Origin: Streptomyces eurocidicus
Lineage (GTDB): Bacteria > Actinomycetota > Actinomycetes > Streptomycetales > Streptomycetaceae
NCBI RefSeq assembly: GCF_002891295.1
Contig: NZ_LGUI01000001.1
Location: forward strand, 682,001-746,000
Direction: 5' to 3'
DNA length: 64,000 bases
The notes under the pieces were generated by a model that ran no database searches, had not been told where the DNA came from, and was given only the letters and a program-made list of their open reading frames with translations. The number at the start of each line of letters is the position of its first letter. The stretch's first letter is position 1. Shown piece by piece: positions 1-7,186 of this stretch. Position numbers and translations under genes: made by a program.

Positions 1-509
1 TCGCGGTAGGTCTCGATGAACCGCTCGGCCGCGATCGGCGCGCCGTCGAGGCTGATGCGCTCGGTGACGGACTGGACGTGCGGGCTGGTGTAGCGGCCGG
101 TGCGCAGGTCGAAGGCGCCCAGCAGGGCCTCGATCATGCGGGCGGTGCTGGTCTTGCCGTTGGTGCCGGTGATATGGATCGCGGGGTAGGCGCGCTGCGG
201 CTGACCCAGGATGTCCATCAGCGCCTCGATGCGCACCAGCGAGGGGTCGAGCTTGGTCTCGCCCCAGCGCCCGGCGAGCTCGGTCTCCACCTCGCGCAGC
301 GCCCGGTCGACCTCGGGGTCGGCCGGGCGGGCGGGGACGTCGCTCTGCGGGGGCCCGGACTGGGCGCGCAGGGTGCGGCTGCCGGCCTCGATCACGGCAA
401 GGTCGGGGTCGCGGTCGGGGTCGGTCTCGGCATCGACAATCTCGGCGAAGCGGTCGTCCTCGCCGGTGCCGGTGTCGCCGTTGTCGTCGTTCAGGGGGCG
501 CTCGCTCAC
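1..509 (-). CDS. folC: Folylpolyglutamate synthase / dihydrofolate synthase, N-terminal part
   Basis: Partial gene running off the left edge; about 169 residues are present. FolC adds glutamate to dihydropteroate and folates in the cytoplasm using ATP. The Mur-ligase P-loop is clear (IHITGTNGKTSTARMIEALL, around residue 115-135), followed by the folate-loop type sequence RYTSPHVQSVTERISLDG. The first ~75 residues are an acidic, low-complexity extension (many D/E before the conserved domain), longer than in enterobacterial FolC and common in actinomycetes as I recall. The GTG at 507-509 is the first good start; about 38 bases separate it from the upstream PBP gene on the same strand, so the two may be co-transcribed. 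FolC usually lies directly downstream of valS in Streptomyces; here valS is 8 kb away. Confidence 0.93.
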   Translation of the reverse strand, partial: MSERPLNDDNGDTGTGEDDRFAEIVDAETDPDRDPDLAVIEAGSRTLRAQSGPPQSDVPARPADPEVDRALREVETELAGRWGETKLDPSLVRIEALMDILGQPQRAYPAIHITGTNGKTSTARMIEALLGAFDLRTGRYTSPHVQSVTERISLDGAPIAAERFIETYR

Positions 510-547
510 GCCGACCAGTCTACGGAGCGGCACCGACACCGCGGGCA

Positions 548-2005
548 TCAGGCGGCCGGGGCCAGCCCGGCGCGCATGATCTTCTCGGCCACGGGCGCGG
601 CCAGTCCGTTGCCGCTGACCTCCGAGCGGGCGGCGTCGCTGTCGGCGATCACGACGGCTACGGCGATCTGCTTGCCCTGGGCGTTCTGGGCGTACGACAC
701 GAACCAGGCATAAGGCGTACCGCTGTTGTCGACTCCGTGCTGAGCGGTGCCGGTCTTGCCGCCGACCGTGAGTCCGTCGATCCGGGCGTTGCTGCCGGTG
801 CCCTTCTCCACCACGGTGCGCATGGCGGACTGGAGCTGCCGGGCCGTGTCGGCCGACATCGCCCGGCCGTACTCCTTGGGGTCGCTCTTCTCCAGGACGC
901 CGGAGGTGCCGTCGGTGACGCGGTCGACGAGGCGCGGCGTCATCAGCAGGCCGTCGTGGGCGATGGCCGAGGAGACCATGGCCATCTGGAGCGGGGTGGC
1001 CCGGACGTCGAACTGGCCGATGCCGGAGAGCGCGGTCTGCGCCTTGTCCATGCCGGTCGGGTAAAGGCTCTCGGCGGCGCGTACGGGCGTGTCGAGCTTG
1101 CCGTCGCCGAAGCCGAGCTTCTTGGCCTGCTCGGCGACCTTCTGCTGGCCGAGCCGCTCGGCGAGGTGGCCGAAGACGTTGTTGCAGGAGTACTGGAGGG
1201 CGGTGCGGATCGAGGCGTTCGCACAGGGTGCCGCGCTGTTCTCGTTGCGCAGATAGGTGGTGGTGCCGGGCAGGAGGTAGGGGTCGGGGCTGTCGGTCGC
1301 CTGATCGACGGAGGTGTAGAGGCCGTTCTCCAGGGCGGCCGCGGCGACGACGAGCTTGAAGGTGGAGCCCGGCGGATAGGTCTGGCGCAGGGCGCGGTTC
1401 AGCATCGGCTGGTCCTCGTCCTTCTGCAGCGCCTCCCACGCCCTGCGGTCGGCCGCCCCGGTGCCGGCGAAGCGCCCGGGGTCGTACGAGGGCGTGCTGG
1501 CCATCCCGAGGATCGCGCCGGTGGCGGGGTCCAGGGCGACGGCGGCGCCGGTCTTGCCGCCGAGCGCCTCGTAGGCCGCCTTCTGCACCGCCGGGTCGAG
1601 GGTGGTCAGGACGTCGCCGGGGGTGGGCTCCTTGCCGGTGAGGGCGTCCGCGGGGCTGCGCAGCCGGCTGTCGCGGCCGGTGAGGACGGACTCGTAGAGG
1701 TTCTCCAGCTGGGTGCTCCCGTACGCCTGCGAGAGGTAGCCGGTGACCGGCGCGTACATCGCGCCGTCGGTGTAGGTGCGCTTGTACTTCAGCTCGCCGT
1801 CGGTCTCGGTGGAGCCGGTGACGGGCTTGCCGCCGACCAGGATGTCGCCGAGCGGCCGGGAGTGGGCGGCGATGATCTGGCGGCGGTTGTGCGGGTTGTC
1901 GTCGAGCGCACCGGCCTCGGCCGCCTGGACCCAGGTGGCCCGGACGAGCACGGCGAGGACGAGCAGCAGGGCGAAGACGGCCACGTGCCGGAGCGGTCGG
2001 TTCAT
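548..2005 (-). CDS. Class B penicillin-binding protein (PbpA/FtsI-like transpeptidase)
   Basis: A 485-residue DD-transpeptidase that cross-links peptidoglycan outside the membrane. It has one N-terminal membrane anchor (residues 8-23), a dimerisation/linker domain, and a penicillin-binding domain with all three active-site motifs: S214-T-F-K217, S273-C-N275 and K417-T-G. Length and layout match Streptomyces PbpA-type proteins (about 490 residues). The ATG at 2003-2005 is chosen because it starts the anchor helix; the same frame stays open far upstream but is antisense to the histidine kinase. The gene diverges from the two-component system at 2115-4015, with an inverted repeat between them, so I infer cell-wall-stress control by that system. 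Any shift in beta-lactam sensitivity cannot be read from the sequence. Confidence 0.93.
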   Translation of the reverse strand: MNRPLRHVAVFALLLVLAVLVRATWVQAAEAGALDDNPHNRRQIIAAHSRPLGDILVGGKPVTGSTETDGELKYKRTYTDGAMYAPVTGYLSQAYGSTQLENLYESVLTGRDSRLRSPADALTGKEPTPGDVLTTLDPAVQKAAYEALGGKTGAAVALDPATGAILGMASTPSYDPGRFAGTGAADRRAWEALQKDEDQPMLNRALRQTYPPGSTFKLVVAAAALENGLYTSVDQATDSPDPYLLPGTTTYLRNENSAAPCANASIRTALQYSCNNVFGHLAERLGQQKVAEQAKKLGFGDGKLDTPVRAAESLYPTGMDKAQTALSGIGQFDVRATPLQMAMVSSAIAHDGLLMTPRLVDRVTDGTSGVLEKSDPKEYGRAMSADTARQLQSAMRTVVEKGTGSNARIDGLTVGGKTGTAQHGVDNSGTPYAWFVSYAQNAQGKQIAVAVVIADSDAARSEVSGNGLAAPVAEKIMRAGLAPAA

Positions 2006-2114
2006 CGGGGGCGCGGTCCCTGTCTTTGGCTTACGGTTCGGTCGTACAGATGTCCCGAAAACTCCCGTAAGGGGAGTCGGGGTTCCCCGCCTCGATGAGA
2101 GCTGGGTGAGAAAA
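2006..2114. promoter_or_regulatory. Divergent promoter region with inverted repeat CTTACGG-N28-CCGTAAG
   Basis: The 109-base gap between the PBP gene (minus) and the histidine kinase gene (plus) must carry both promoters. It contains a perfect 7-base inverted repeat, CTTACGG at 2030-2036 and CCGTAAG at 2065-2071. The arms are 35 bases apart centre to centre, which fits two half-sites on the same DNA face better than an RNA hairpin. I infer a candidate operator, perhaps for the adjacent OmpR-type regulator; nothing in the sequence proves which protein binds. Confidence 0.4.
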
Positions 2115-3299
2115 ATGCCGTCCGAGGACCGGGACCGGCTCCAGGCGGTCCTGGAGGCGCTGCCCGCGGGCGCCGTGCTGCAGAGCCCGGCCGACGAGGT
2201 GCTGGCGGTCAACACCAAGTTCGTCCGCATGTTCGATCTGGCGGGCCGGGTGGACCTCTCCCCCGGGTCCCCCATGCGGGCGGTCGTCCCCCTCGTACGG
2301 GCCTTCTTCGCCACCGGCCCCGGCGCCCCGGACGAGCTCCAGACCCGCGGCCACGTCCACCGGACGGCCGAGATCCCGCTCACCGACGGCCGGGTCGTCC
2401 GCCGCGAGGTGGAGCCGCTGCGCCACGGCGGCGCCTCGCTGGGCGTCCTGTGGGTCTTCCAGGACATCACCGAGCGCAAGCGGCGCGAGCACGACCTGGA
2501 GCGCGACAACCGCGCCCTGACCGAGCTCGCCAGGCAGCGCAACGCCTTCACCGCCGCCGCCTCGCACGAGCTGCGCACCCCGCTCACCTCGATCCTCAGC
2601 TTCTGCGAGCTGCTCGCCGACCCCGCCTTCGGCGCGCTCACCGCGGACCAGCGGTCCTTCCTCGACGCGGTCCACCGCAACGCCGACCGCATGCAGCGGG
2701 TGATCACCGACCTGCTGCTGACCACCCGGATGCGGGCGGCGGCCCTGGAGCTGGAGTTCGGCGCAGTGGACGTGCCGGGGATGCTCCAGGAGGCCGTCCT
2801 GGACCGGCCGGCCTCGGCGAAGACTCCGGACGTCTTCACGGTCCTGGACTGCGCGCCGGGCCCCGCGCTCCGGGGCGACCGGCACCGGCTCCAGCACGTG
2901 CTGGGGAACCTGCTGGAGAACGCGGCGAAATTCACCCCGCCGGACGGCCGGATCACGGTCACGGCCGCGCCCCGGGACGCGTACTGGGAGATCGAGGTGG
3001 CCGACACCGGGATCGGGATCCCCGAGAAGTACCGGGAGGAGATCTTCACCGGCTTCGTCCGGGCGCCCAACGCGGAGGACGGCGGCTACCCCGGCACCGG
3101 CCTGGGGCTGGCCATCAGCCGCACGGTCGTCCAGCTGCACGGCGGCACGCTGACCGCCGGGGGCACGGAGGGCGAGGGCGCCGCGTTCCTGATCCGGCTG
3201 CCGGTGGGCGGACCGGCGGAGGGGACGGGCGGGGAGAGCGGGAACGCCGGGGACGGCGGGGGTGCCGCGTCCGGCGGGGCGGCAGGAGTACCCGCGTGA
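2115..3299 (+). CDS. Soluble PAS-domain sensor histidine kinase
   Basis: A 394-residue histidine kinase without any transmembrane segment. Residues 1-125 form a PAS-like domain ending in the PAC signature (LGVLWVFQDITERKRRE). The HisKA region has the H-box SHELRTP with phospho-accepting His151. The ATPase domain shows the N-box (LENAAKF), G1 (ADTGIGIPE) and G2 (GTGLGLAIS) motifs. The C-terminal 30 residues are Gly/Ala-rich and probably disordered. The ATG at 2115 is used; a GTG at 2106 in frame is possible. The stop overlaps the response-regulator start, so both are translated together. A cytoplasmic PAS sensor suggests an intracellular cue such as redox state or a small ligand rather than direct wall sensing, although it adjoins a PBP gene. 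Confidence 0.9.
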   Translation: MPSEDRDRLQAVLEALPAGAVLQSPADEVLAVNTKFVRMFDLAGRVDLSPGSPMRAVVPLVRAFFATGPGAPDELQTRGHVHRTAEIPLTDGRVVRREVEPLRHGGASLGVLWVFQDITERKRREHDLERDNRALTELARQRNAFTAAASHELRTPLTSILSFCELLADPAFGALTADQRSFLDAVHRNADRMQRVITDLLLTTRMRAAALELEFGAVDVPGMLQEAVLDRPASAKTPDVFTVLDCAPGPALRGDRHRLQHVLGNLLENAAKFTPPDGRITVTAAPRDAYWEIEVADTGIGIPEKYREEIFTGFVRAPNAEDGGYPGTGLGLAISRTVVQLHGGTLTAGGTEGEGAAFLIRLPVGGPAEGTGGESGNAGDGGGAASGGAAGVPA

Positions 3300-4015
3300 G
3301 CCGCGTCCTGGTCGTCGAGGACGACGCCGACCTGGCCCTGGCCCTCCGCACGCTCCTCACCCGCGCGGGCTACGAGGTCCTGCACGCCGACAACGGCCGC
3401 GAAGGGCTGCGGCTGCTCTTCGCCGAGCGGCCCGCGCTCATGCTCCTGGACATCGGGCTGCCCGAGCTCAACGGCTGGGAGGTGCTGGAGCGCACCCGCG
3501 ACCTCAGCGACCTGCCCGTCCTGCTGCTCACCGCCCGGGGCGCCGAGACCGACCGGGTGCGCGGCCTGCGCGCCGGCGCCGACGACTACCTCCCCAAGCC
3601 CTTCGGCAACGACGAGCTGCTCGCCCGGGTCGAGGCGCTGCTGCGCCGCACGGACCCCACCCGGTGGGCGGGCGACTCCTTCGACGACGGGCTGCGGCTG
3701 GTGCCCGAGCGCCGCTCGGCGGTCTGGCAGGGCCAGGAGGCCCGGCTCAGCGACATCGAGTACCGGCTGCTCCAGGTGCTCGTCCGCAACCGGGGCCGGG
3801 TGATCACCACCGACCAGCTCCTCGACCGGGTCTGGGACGACCCCGAGGGAACGGGCCGGGAACGGGTGAAGTTCGCGGTGCTGCGCCTGCGCCGAAAACT
3901 CCGCCAGGCGGCGGGGGACGAGGCGGCGGACCCGCTGGAGGCGGTACGGGGGCTGGGGTACCGGTACCGGGCGGACGGCGAGGGGGGCGGGGGCTCCGGC
4001 CCGTCCGGCGCTTGA
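3296..4015 (+). CDS. OmpR/PhoB-family response regulator
   Basis: A 239-residue DNA-binding response regulator. The receiver domain has the acidic pocket (VVEDDAD near the N terminus), phospho-acceptor Asp52 in LLDIGLPELNGWE, the switch Thr in LLLTARG, and the conserved Lys in LPKPFGNDEL. The C-terminal half is a winged-helix domain ending in VRGLGYRYR. The GTG start at 3296 overlaps the kinase stop (GTGA), so the pair is a coupled two-component system. The last residues (GSGPSGA) and the stop codon are encoded inside a dispersed intergenic repeat (core 3999-4019), so the C-terminal tail appears to have been created or replaced by the repeat. Confidence 0.93.
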   Translation: MSRVLVVEDDADLALALRTLLTRAGYEVLHADNGREGLRLLFAERPALMLLDIGLPELNGWEVLERTRDLSDLPVLLLTARGAETDRVRGLRAGADDYLPKPFGNDELLARVEALLRRTDPTRWAGDSFDDGLRLVPERRSAVWQGQEARLSDIEYRLLQVLVRNRGRVITTDQLLDRVWDDPEGTGRERVKFAVLRLRRKLRQAAGDEAADPLEAVRGLGYRYRADGEGGGGSGPSGA

Positions 4016-4180
4016 GGACGCCGGTGGAGCGCCGAACGGGGAGGGAGGCCAAACCCAGCCCGGCCGGCGTTTGAGGCCACCGCGCGGAGCGGGGAAGGGC
4101 ATCCAGCCCGTCCGGCGTCTGAGGACACCGCGCGGCAGCGCGGAAGGGGGCCCGGGGGCGGAGCCCCCGGTTACGGGAAG
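3999..4180. repeat. Cluster of three dispersed-repeat cores plus a GC hairpin
   Basis: Three copies of the core CAGCCCGTCCGGCGTTTGAGGAC lie here in direct orientation: 3999-4019 (overlapping the regulator stop codon), 4057-4078 (diverged) and 4104-4126. The last is followed by a CCGCGCGGCAGCGCGG hairpin and then by a strong GC hairpin around 4150-4172 (CCCGGGGGC/GCCCCCGG type). The same module occurs at 5590-5650 and, as an inverted pair, at 27310-27521. Similar units are widespread at gene ends in Streptomyces, from memory; function is not established. The terminal hairpin could end transcription of the two-component operon. Confidence 0.75.
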
Positions 4181-4411
4181 GGGCGGGTAGGGGAAGGCCC
4201 CGCGCAGCGGCACCCGCACCCGCACCCGCACACCGCCCCGCACCCGCACCCGCACCCAGGACCAAAGTCCCACCCCCCACCAGGCCAAAAGCCCCCACAA
4301 CCCCGCCCCACAAGATCGCAACCGTCCGGCAACCCAACCCCATCCCACCCCGCAACCGACCCCCCGCAGGCTCTGGAGCTGTCACCCCCGGCCAGCCCCA
4401 GGAGTCACCTC
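4016..4411. other. Non-coding gap: repeats and hexamer tract
   Basis: The 396 bases between the response regulator and wecB contain no credible gene. The left part is the repeat cluster. At 4211-4257 there is a C-rich tract built from the hexamer CACCCG (three units, an 8-base interruption, then almost three more). From about 4260 to 4380 the plus strand is very C-rich with short A runs, and there is no obvious -35/-10 pair. A wecB ribosome binding site (AGGAG, 4400-4404) closes the region. Confidence 0.6.
4387..4404 (+). repeat. 18-base leader shared with the next gene (copy 1)
   Basis: The 18 bases CCCGGCCAGCCCCAGGAG occur here, ending in the wecB ribosome binding site, and again at 5651-5668, ending in the glycosyltransferase ribosome binding site. 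This looks like a duplication of the translation-initiation leader during assembly of the cluster. It could also coordinate translation of the two genes. Confidence 0.8.
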
Positions 4412-5560
4412 GTGTCGCACAGCTCGTCGAACAGCGCCCTGCCCACCCGTAGCGTCGCCGTCGTCCTCGGTACCCGCCCCGAGCTCGTCAAGCTCACCGA
4501 CCTCGTCCGCCTGCTGGGCCCCGCCGCCCATCTGGTGCACACCGGTCAGCACTACGACGAGGAGCTCTCCGGCCGCTTCCTGGCCGAGCTGGGCCTGCCG
4601 GAGCCGACCTTCCTGACGGGCATCGGCGGACAGCCGCGCGCCGTGCAGATCTCCGCCGCCCTCGCTCAGCTCGACGAGCTGTTCACCGCCGAGCCGCCGC
4701 TCGCCGTAGTCGTCCAGGGCGACACCAACGCCGCCCTCGCCGGCGCGCTCGCCGCCAACGCCCGGGGCATCCCGCTGCTGCACGTCGAGGCCGGGCTGCG
4801 CAGCCACGACCGCAACATGCCGGAGGAGCACAACCGCGTCCTCATCGACCGCATCGCCGACGTGCTGTGCGCCGCCACCGAGGACAACCGCGCCAACCTC
4901 CTCGCGGAGGGCGTGGCGGACTCCCGCGTCGTCGTCACCGGCAACACCGTGGTGGAGGCCGTGCACGGCCAGCTGCCGGACGCCGCCGCCCGCGCGGAGC
5001 TCCTGGCCCGGCACGGGCTGACCCCGGACTCGTACGTCCTGGCCACGGTCCACCGCCCCGAGAACACGGACTCCGCCGAGGCGCTGCGGGCCATCTTCAC
5101 GGAGCTCGCCGCGCTCGTGGCCGACGGCCGGCCGGTCGTCCTGCCGCTGCACCCGCGCACCCGGGCCCGGATCGAGGCCACCGGTCTGGAGCACCTGCTG
5201 GCCGGCCTGACCGTGACCCGCCCGCTCGGCTACGGCGAGTTCCTGGCCCTGGCCCGCCACGCGGCGCTGCTGGTCTCCGACTCCGGCGGCATCCAGGAGG
5301 AGTGCACGGTGCTGGGCCGCCCGCTGGTGGTCGTCCGCCGCTCCACGGAGCGTCCGGAGGCCATGGCGGACTTCGCGGACCTGGTGGAGCCGGGTGCGGA
5401 GATCGGGCACGCGGCCCGTCGCCGCCTCGCGGAGGGGCCGGAGGGCCTGGCCCGCCTGTCGTCCCTCCCCAGCCCCTTCGGCGACGGCCTGGCGTCGGAC
5501 CGGATCGTGAACCTGCTGGCCGCGATCGCGGCCCCGGCGGAGCTCGCGGCGGCCGCGTAG
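4412..5560 (+). CDS. wecB: UDP-N-acetylglucosamine 2-epimerase (non-hydrolysing)
   Basis: A 382-residue cytoplasmic enzyme that interconverts UDP-GlcNAc and UDP-ManNAc, supplying ManNAc for surface glycans. Family signatures are present: VLGTRPELVKL at the N terminus, HTGQHYDEELS, VQGDTNAALAGAL, HVEAGLRS, PEEHNRVLIDRIAD, VHRPENTDS, and SDSGGIQEECTVLG near residue 288. The length is normal for the family. The GTG at 4412 follows AGGAG by seven bases. An 18-base leader directly upstream (4387-4404) is repeated exactly before the next gene. A glycosyltransferase and a polytopic membrane protein follow on the same strand, so I infer a ManNAc-containing cell-wall or capsule glycan pathway. Confidence 0.92.
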   Translation: MSHSSSNSALPTRSVAVVLGTRPELVKLTDLVRLLGPAAHLVHTGQHYDEELSGRFLAELGLPEPTFLTGIGGQPRAVQISAALAQLDELFTAEPPLAVVVQGDTNAALAGALAANARGIPLLHVEAGLRSHDRNMPEEHNRVLIDRIADVLCAATEDNRANLLAEGVADSRVVVTGNTVVEAVHGQLPDAAARAELLARHGLTPDSYVLATVHRPENTDSAEALRAIFTELAALVADGRPVVLPLHPRTRARIEATGLEHLLAGLTVTRPLGYGEFLALARHAALLVSDSGGIQEECTVLGRPLVVVRRSTERPEAMADFADLVEPGAEIGHAARRRLAEGPEGLARLSSLPSPFGDGLASDRIVNLLAAIAAPAELAAAA

Positions 5561-5589
5561 GGGTCCTCTCCCCACCCCGCCCCACGCCC

Positions 5590-5650
5590 CCAGACCCCGT
5601 ACCGCGCTGAACGCGCTCGTCCCCGAACGCCGGACGGGCTGAATTCTCAG
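5590..5650. repeat. Dispersed intergenic repeat, single copy
   Basis: The wecB-glycosyltransferase spacer carries one repeat module on the plus strand: a CAGACCCCG box, a short GC hairpin (ACCGCGCTGAACGCGCT) and the core GTCCCCGAACGCCGGACGGGCTG at 5619-5641. It matches the reverse complement of the cores at 3999-4126 with two changes. The repeat separates two genes that otherwise look like one transcription unit. Confidence 0.75.
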
Positions 5651-5668
5651 CCCGGCCAGCCCCAGGAG
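5651..5668 (+). repeat. 18-base leader shared with wecB (copy 2)
   Basis: Exact second copy of the leader found at 4387-4404. Its AGGAG lies eight bases before the ATG at 5676. Confidence 0.8.
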
Positions 5669-5675
5669 CACCCGC

Positions 5676-7040
5676 ATGTTCTCCAGCCCCTTCCTGCTCG
5701 CCTTCCCCTTCCTCCTCCTGATCTGCTTCCTGCTGTACTGGGCGGGGGCCCGGAACGCCTATCTGCGCCGCCCCGCCGTCGAGGACGGCGACCCGGCCTC
5801 CCACGAGTGGCACTTCTTCGTGCCCTGCCGGGACGAGGAGGCGGTCGTGGGCACCACCGTCGAGCGGCTGCGCACCGACCACCCCGGCGCCCACGTCTGG
5901 GTGATCGACGACGACAGCGAGGACCGCACCGGCGCGATCGTGGCCGGGCTCGCCGAGACCGACCGGCGCGTGCACCTCGTCAGCCGCCGCCGGCCCGAGG
6001 CCCGGCAGGGCAAGGGCGCGGCCCTGAACGCCGCGTACGACGAGCTGAACCAGTTCCTGTCCGAGGACACCGACCGCGAGAAGGTCGTCGTGTGCGTCAT
6101 CGACGCCGACGGTCAGCTGGACCCGCGGGCCCTGGCCCGCGTCAGCGGCCCCGCCGGCTTCGGCGACCCGGAGACCGGCGGTGTCCAGGTCAGCGTGCAC
6201 ATGCGCAACGCCGAGGACCCGCGCCCGCTGGCCGACCGCGGCCGGATCCGCAACGCCTTCGCCCGCCTCCTGGTCCGGATGCAGGACATGGAGTTCTCCG
6301 TCTCCAACGCCGGCATGCAGCTGCTGCGCGGCCGCACCGGCTCCGTCGGCCTCGGCGGCAACGGCCAGTTCACCCGGCTCGCCGCCCTGGACCGCATCGC
6401 GGCCGCCGAGCGCCGCCCCTGGCAGCGCGGCGCGCTCCTGGAGGACTACGAGCTCGGGCTGCACATGATCCTCAACGGTGACCGGATAGCCCACATCGCC
6501 GACACCTGGGTCTCCCAGGAGGGTCTGCCGCACGGCCGCCGCTTCCTCACCCAGCGCACCCGCTGGGCCCAGGGCAACCTCCAGTGCGTCCGCTACGCGC
6601 CGCGCATCGTCTCCTCCCGCCACTACGGCGGCAAGGGCGTCCTGGAGACGCTGTACACCTTCCTCCAGCCCGTCGCCCACCTGGTGACCCTCGCGCTGTG
6701 CGCCGTGATGTTCGCCGTGCTCGGCCTGACCGTGGCCGAGGAGGGCTTCGGCGAGGCGTTCGGCGGCATGCTGGCGCTGTGGCCGCTGGTGCTCGTCCTG
6801 GCCGTCGTCTCCGTCCTGCCGTTCGTCCTGTGGGGCCCGGTCTACCGCCGGGACCGCGCGCCCGGCAGCTCGCTGCTGGTCTCCCTGCTGTGGGGCCTGG
6901 CCCTGTGGGTGTACGCGTACCACCTCTTCCCGGCGTCCGCGCGCGGCTTCGTCCGGATGCTGCGGGGCCGCAACGGCTGGGCCAAGACCCGCCGCAACGC
7001 CGAGGTCGTCACCTCCGGCCCGGTGGCCGTCGAAAGCTGA
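5676..7040 (+). CDS. Membrane-embedded processive family 2 glycosyltransferase
   Basis: A 454-residue GT2 enzyme. A hydrophobic N-terminal segment (residues 6-25) precedes the catalytic domain: FVPCRDEEAV, the nucleotide-binding VIDDDSED, the metal-binding DADGQLD, acceptor-site LLEDYELG and the QRTRW (QxxRW) motif typical of cellulose- and hyaluronan-synthase-like polymerising enzymes. Three hydrophobic segments follow (about residues 325-430), suggesting that the polymer is extruded during synthesis. It follows wecB, so UDP-ManNAc or UDP-GlcNAc is a plausible donor; the product is unknown. The ATG at 5676 has AGGAG eight bases upstream in the duplicated leader. Confidence 0.9.
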   Translation: MFSSPFLLAFPFLLLICFLLYWAGARNAYLRRPAVEDGDPASHEWHFFVPCRDEEAVVGTTVERLRTDHPGAHVWVIDDDSEDRTGAIVAGLAETDRRVHLVSRRRPEARQGKGAALNAAYDELNQFLSEDTDREKVVVCVIDADGQLDPRALARVSGPAGFGDPETGGVQVSVHMRNAEDPRPLADRGRIRNAFARLLVRMQDMEFSVSNAGMQLLRGRTGSVGLGGNGQFTRLAALDRIAAAERRPWQRGALLEDYELGLHMILNGDRIAHIADTWVSQEGLPHGRRFLTQRTRWAQGNLQCVRYAPRIVSSRHYGGKGVLETLYTFLQPVAHLVTLALCAVMFAVLGLTVAEEGFGEAFGGMLALWPLVLVLAVVSVLPFVLWGPVYRRDRAPGSSLLVSLLWGLALWVYAYHLFPASARGFVRMLRGRNGWAKTRRNAEVVTSGPVAVES

Positions 7041-7115
7041 CCCGCCGGCCTTCTGCGGCCGCCCGCGCACAAACCATGAAGTGCGTCACAGAAGTGCCCC
7101 ACGGGGCAACCTCCG

Positions 7116-7182
7116 CTCCCGTTCCGCCATCTGACCCCCGGTGACTCATGTCCCGGAGCGGTTCCGGGTGGCGGAACGGGAG
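7116..7182 (+). promoter_or_regulatory. Nested hairpin covering the ribosome binding site of the next gene
   Basis: A perfect 13-base inverted repeat joins CTCCCGTTCCGCC (7116-7128) to GGCGGAACGGGAG (7170-7182). Inside the loop is a second hairpin, CCCGGA (7152-7157) with TCCGGG (7163-7168). The right outer arm ends in GGGAG, the best ribosome binding site for the GTG at 7187. If formed, the structure would hide that site, so a cis-regulatory role is a reasonable inference. A smaller hairpin at 7095-7108 (TGCCCC/GGGGCA) may end the upstream transcript. Confidence 0.5.
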
Positions 7183-7186
7183 TGTT

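Noticed and set aside
2006-3070. N-terminal extension of the PBP to 840 residues
   Set aside because: The extension is antisense to the kinase, and the normal membrane anchor begins at the ATG at 2005.
4211-4257. CRISPR-like or iteron-like tandem repeat
   Set aside because: The unit is only six bases, with no spacers and no cas or replication genes nearby.
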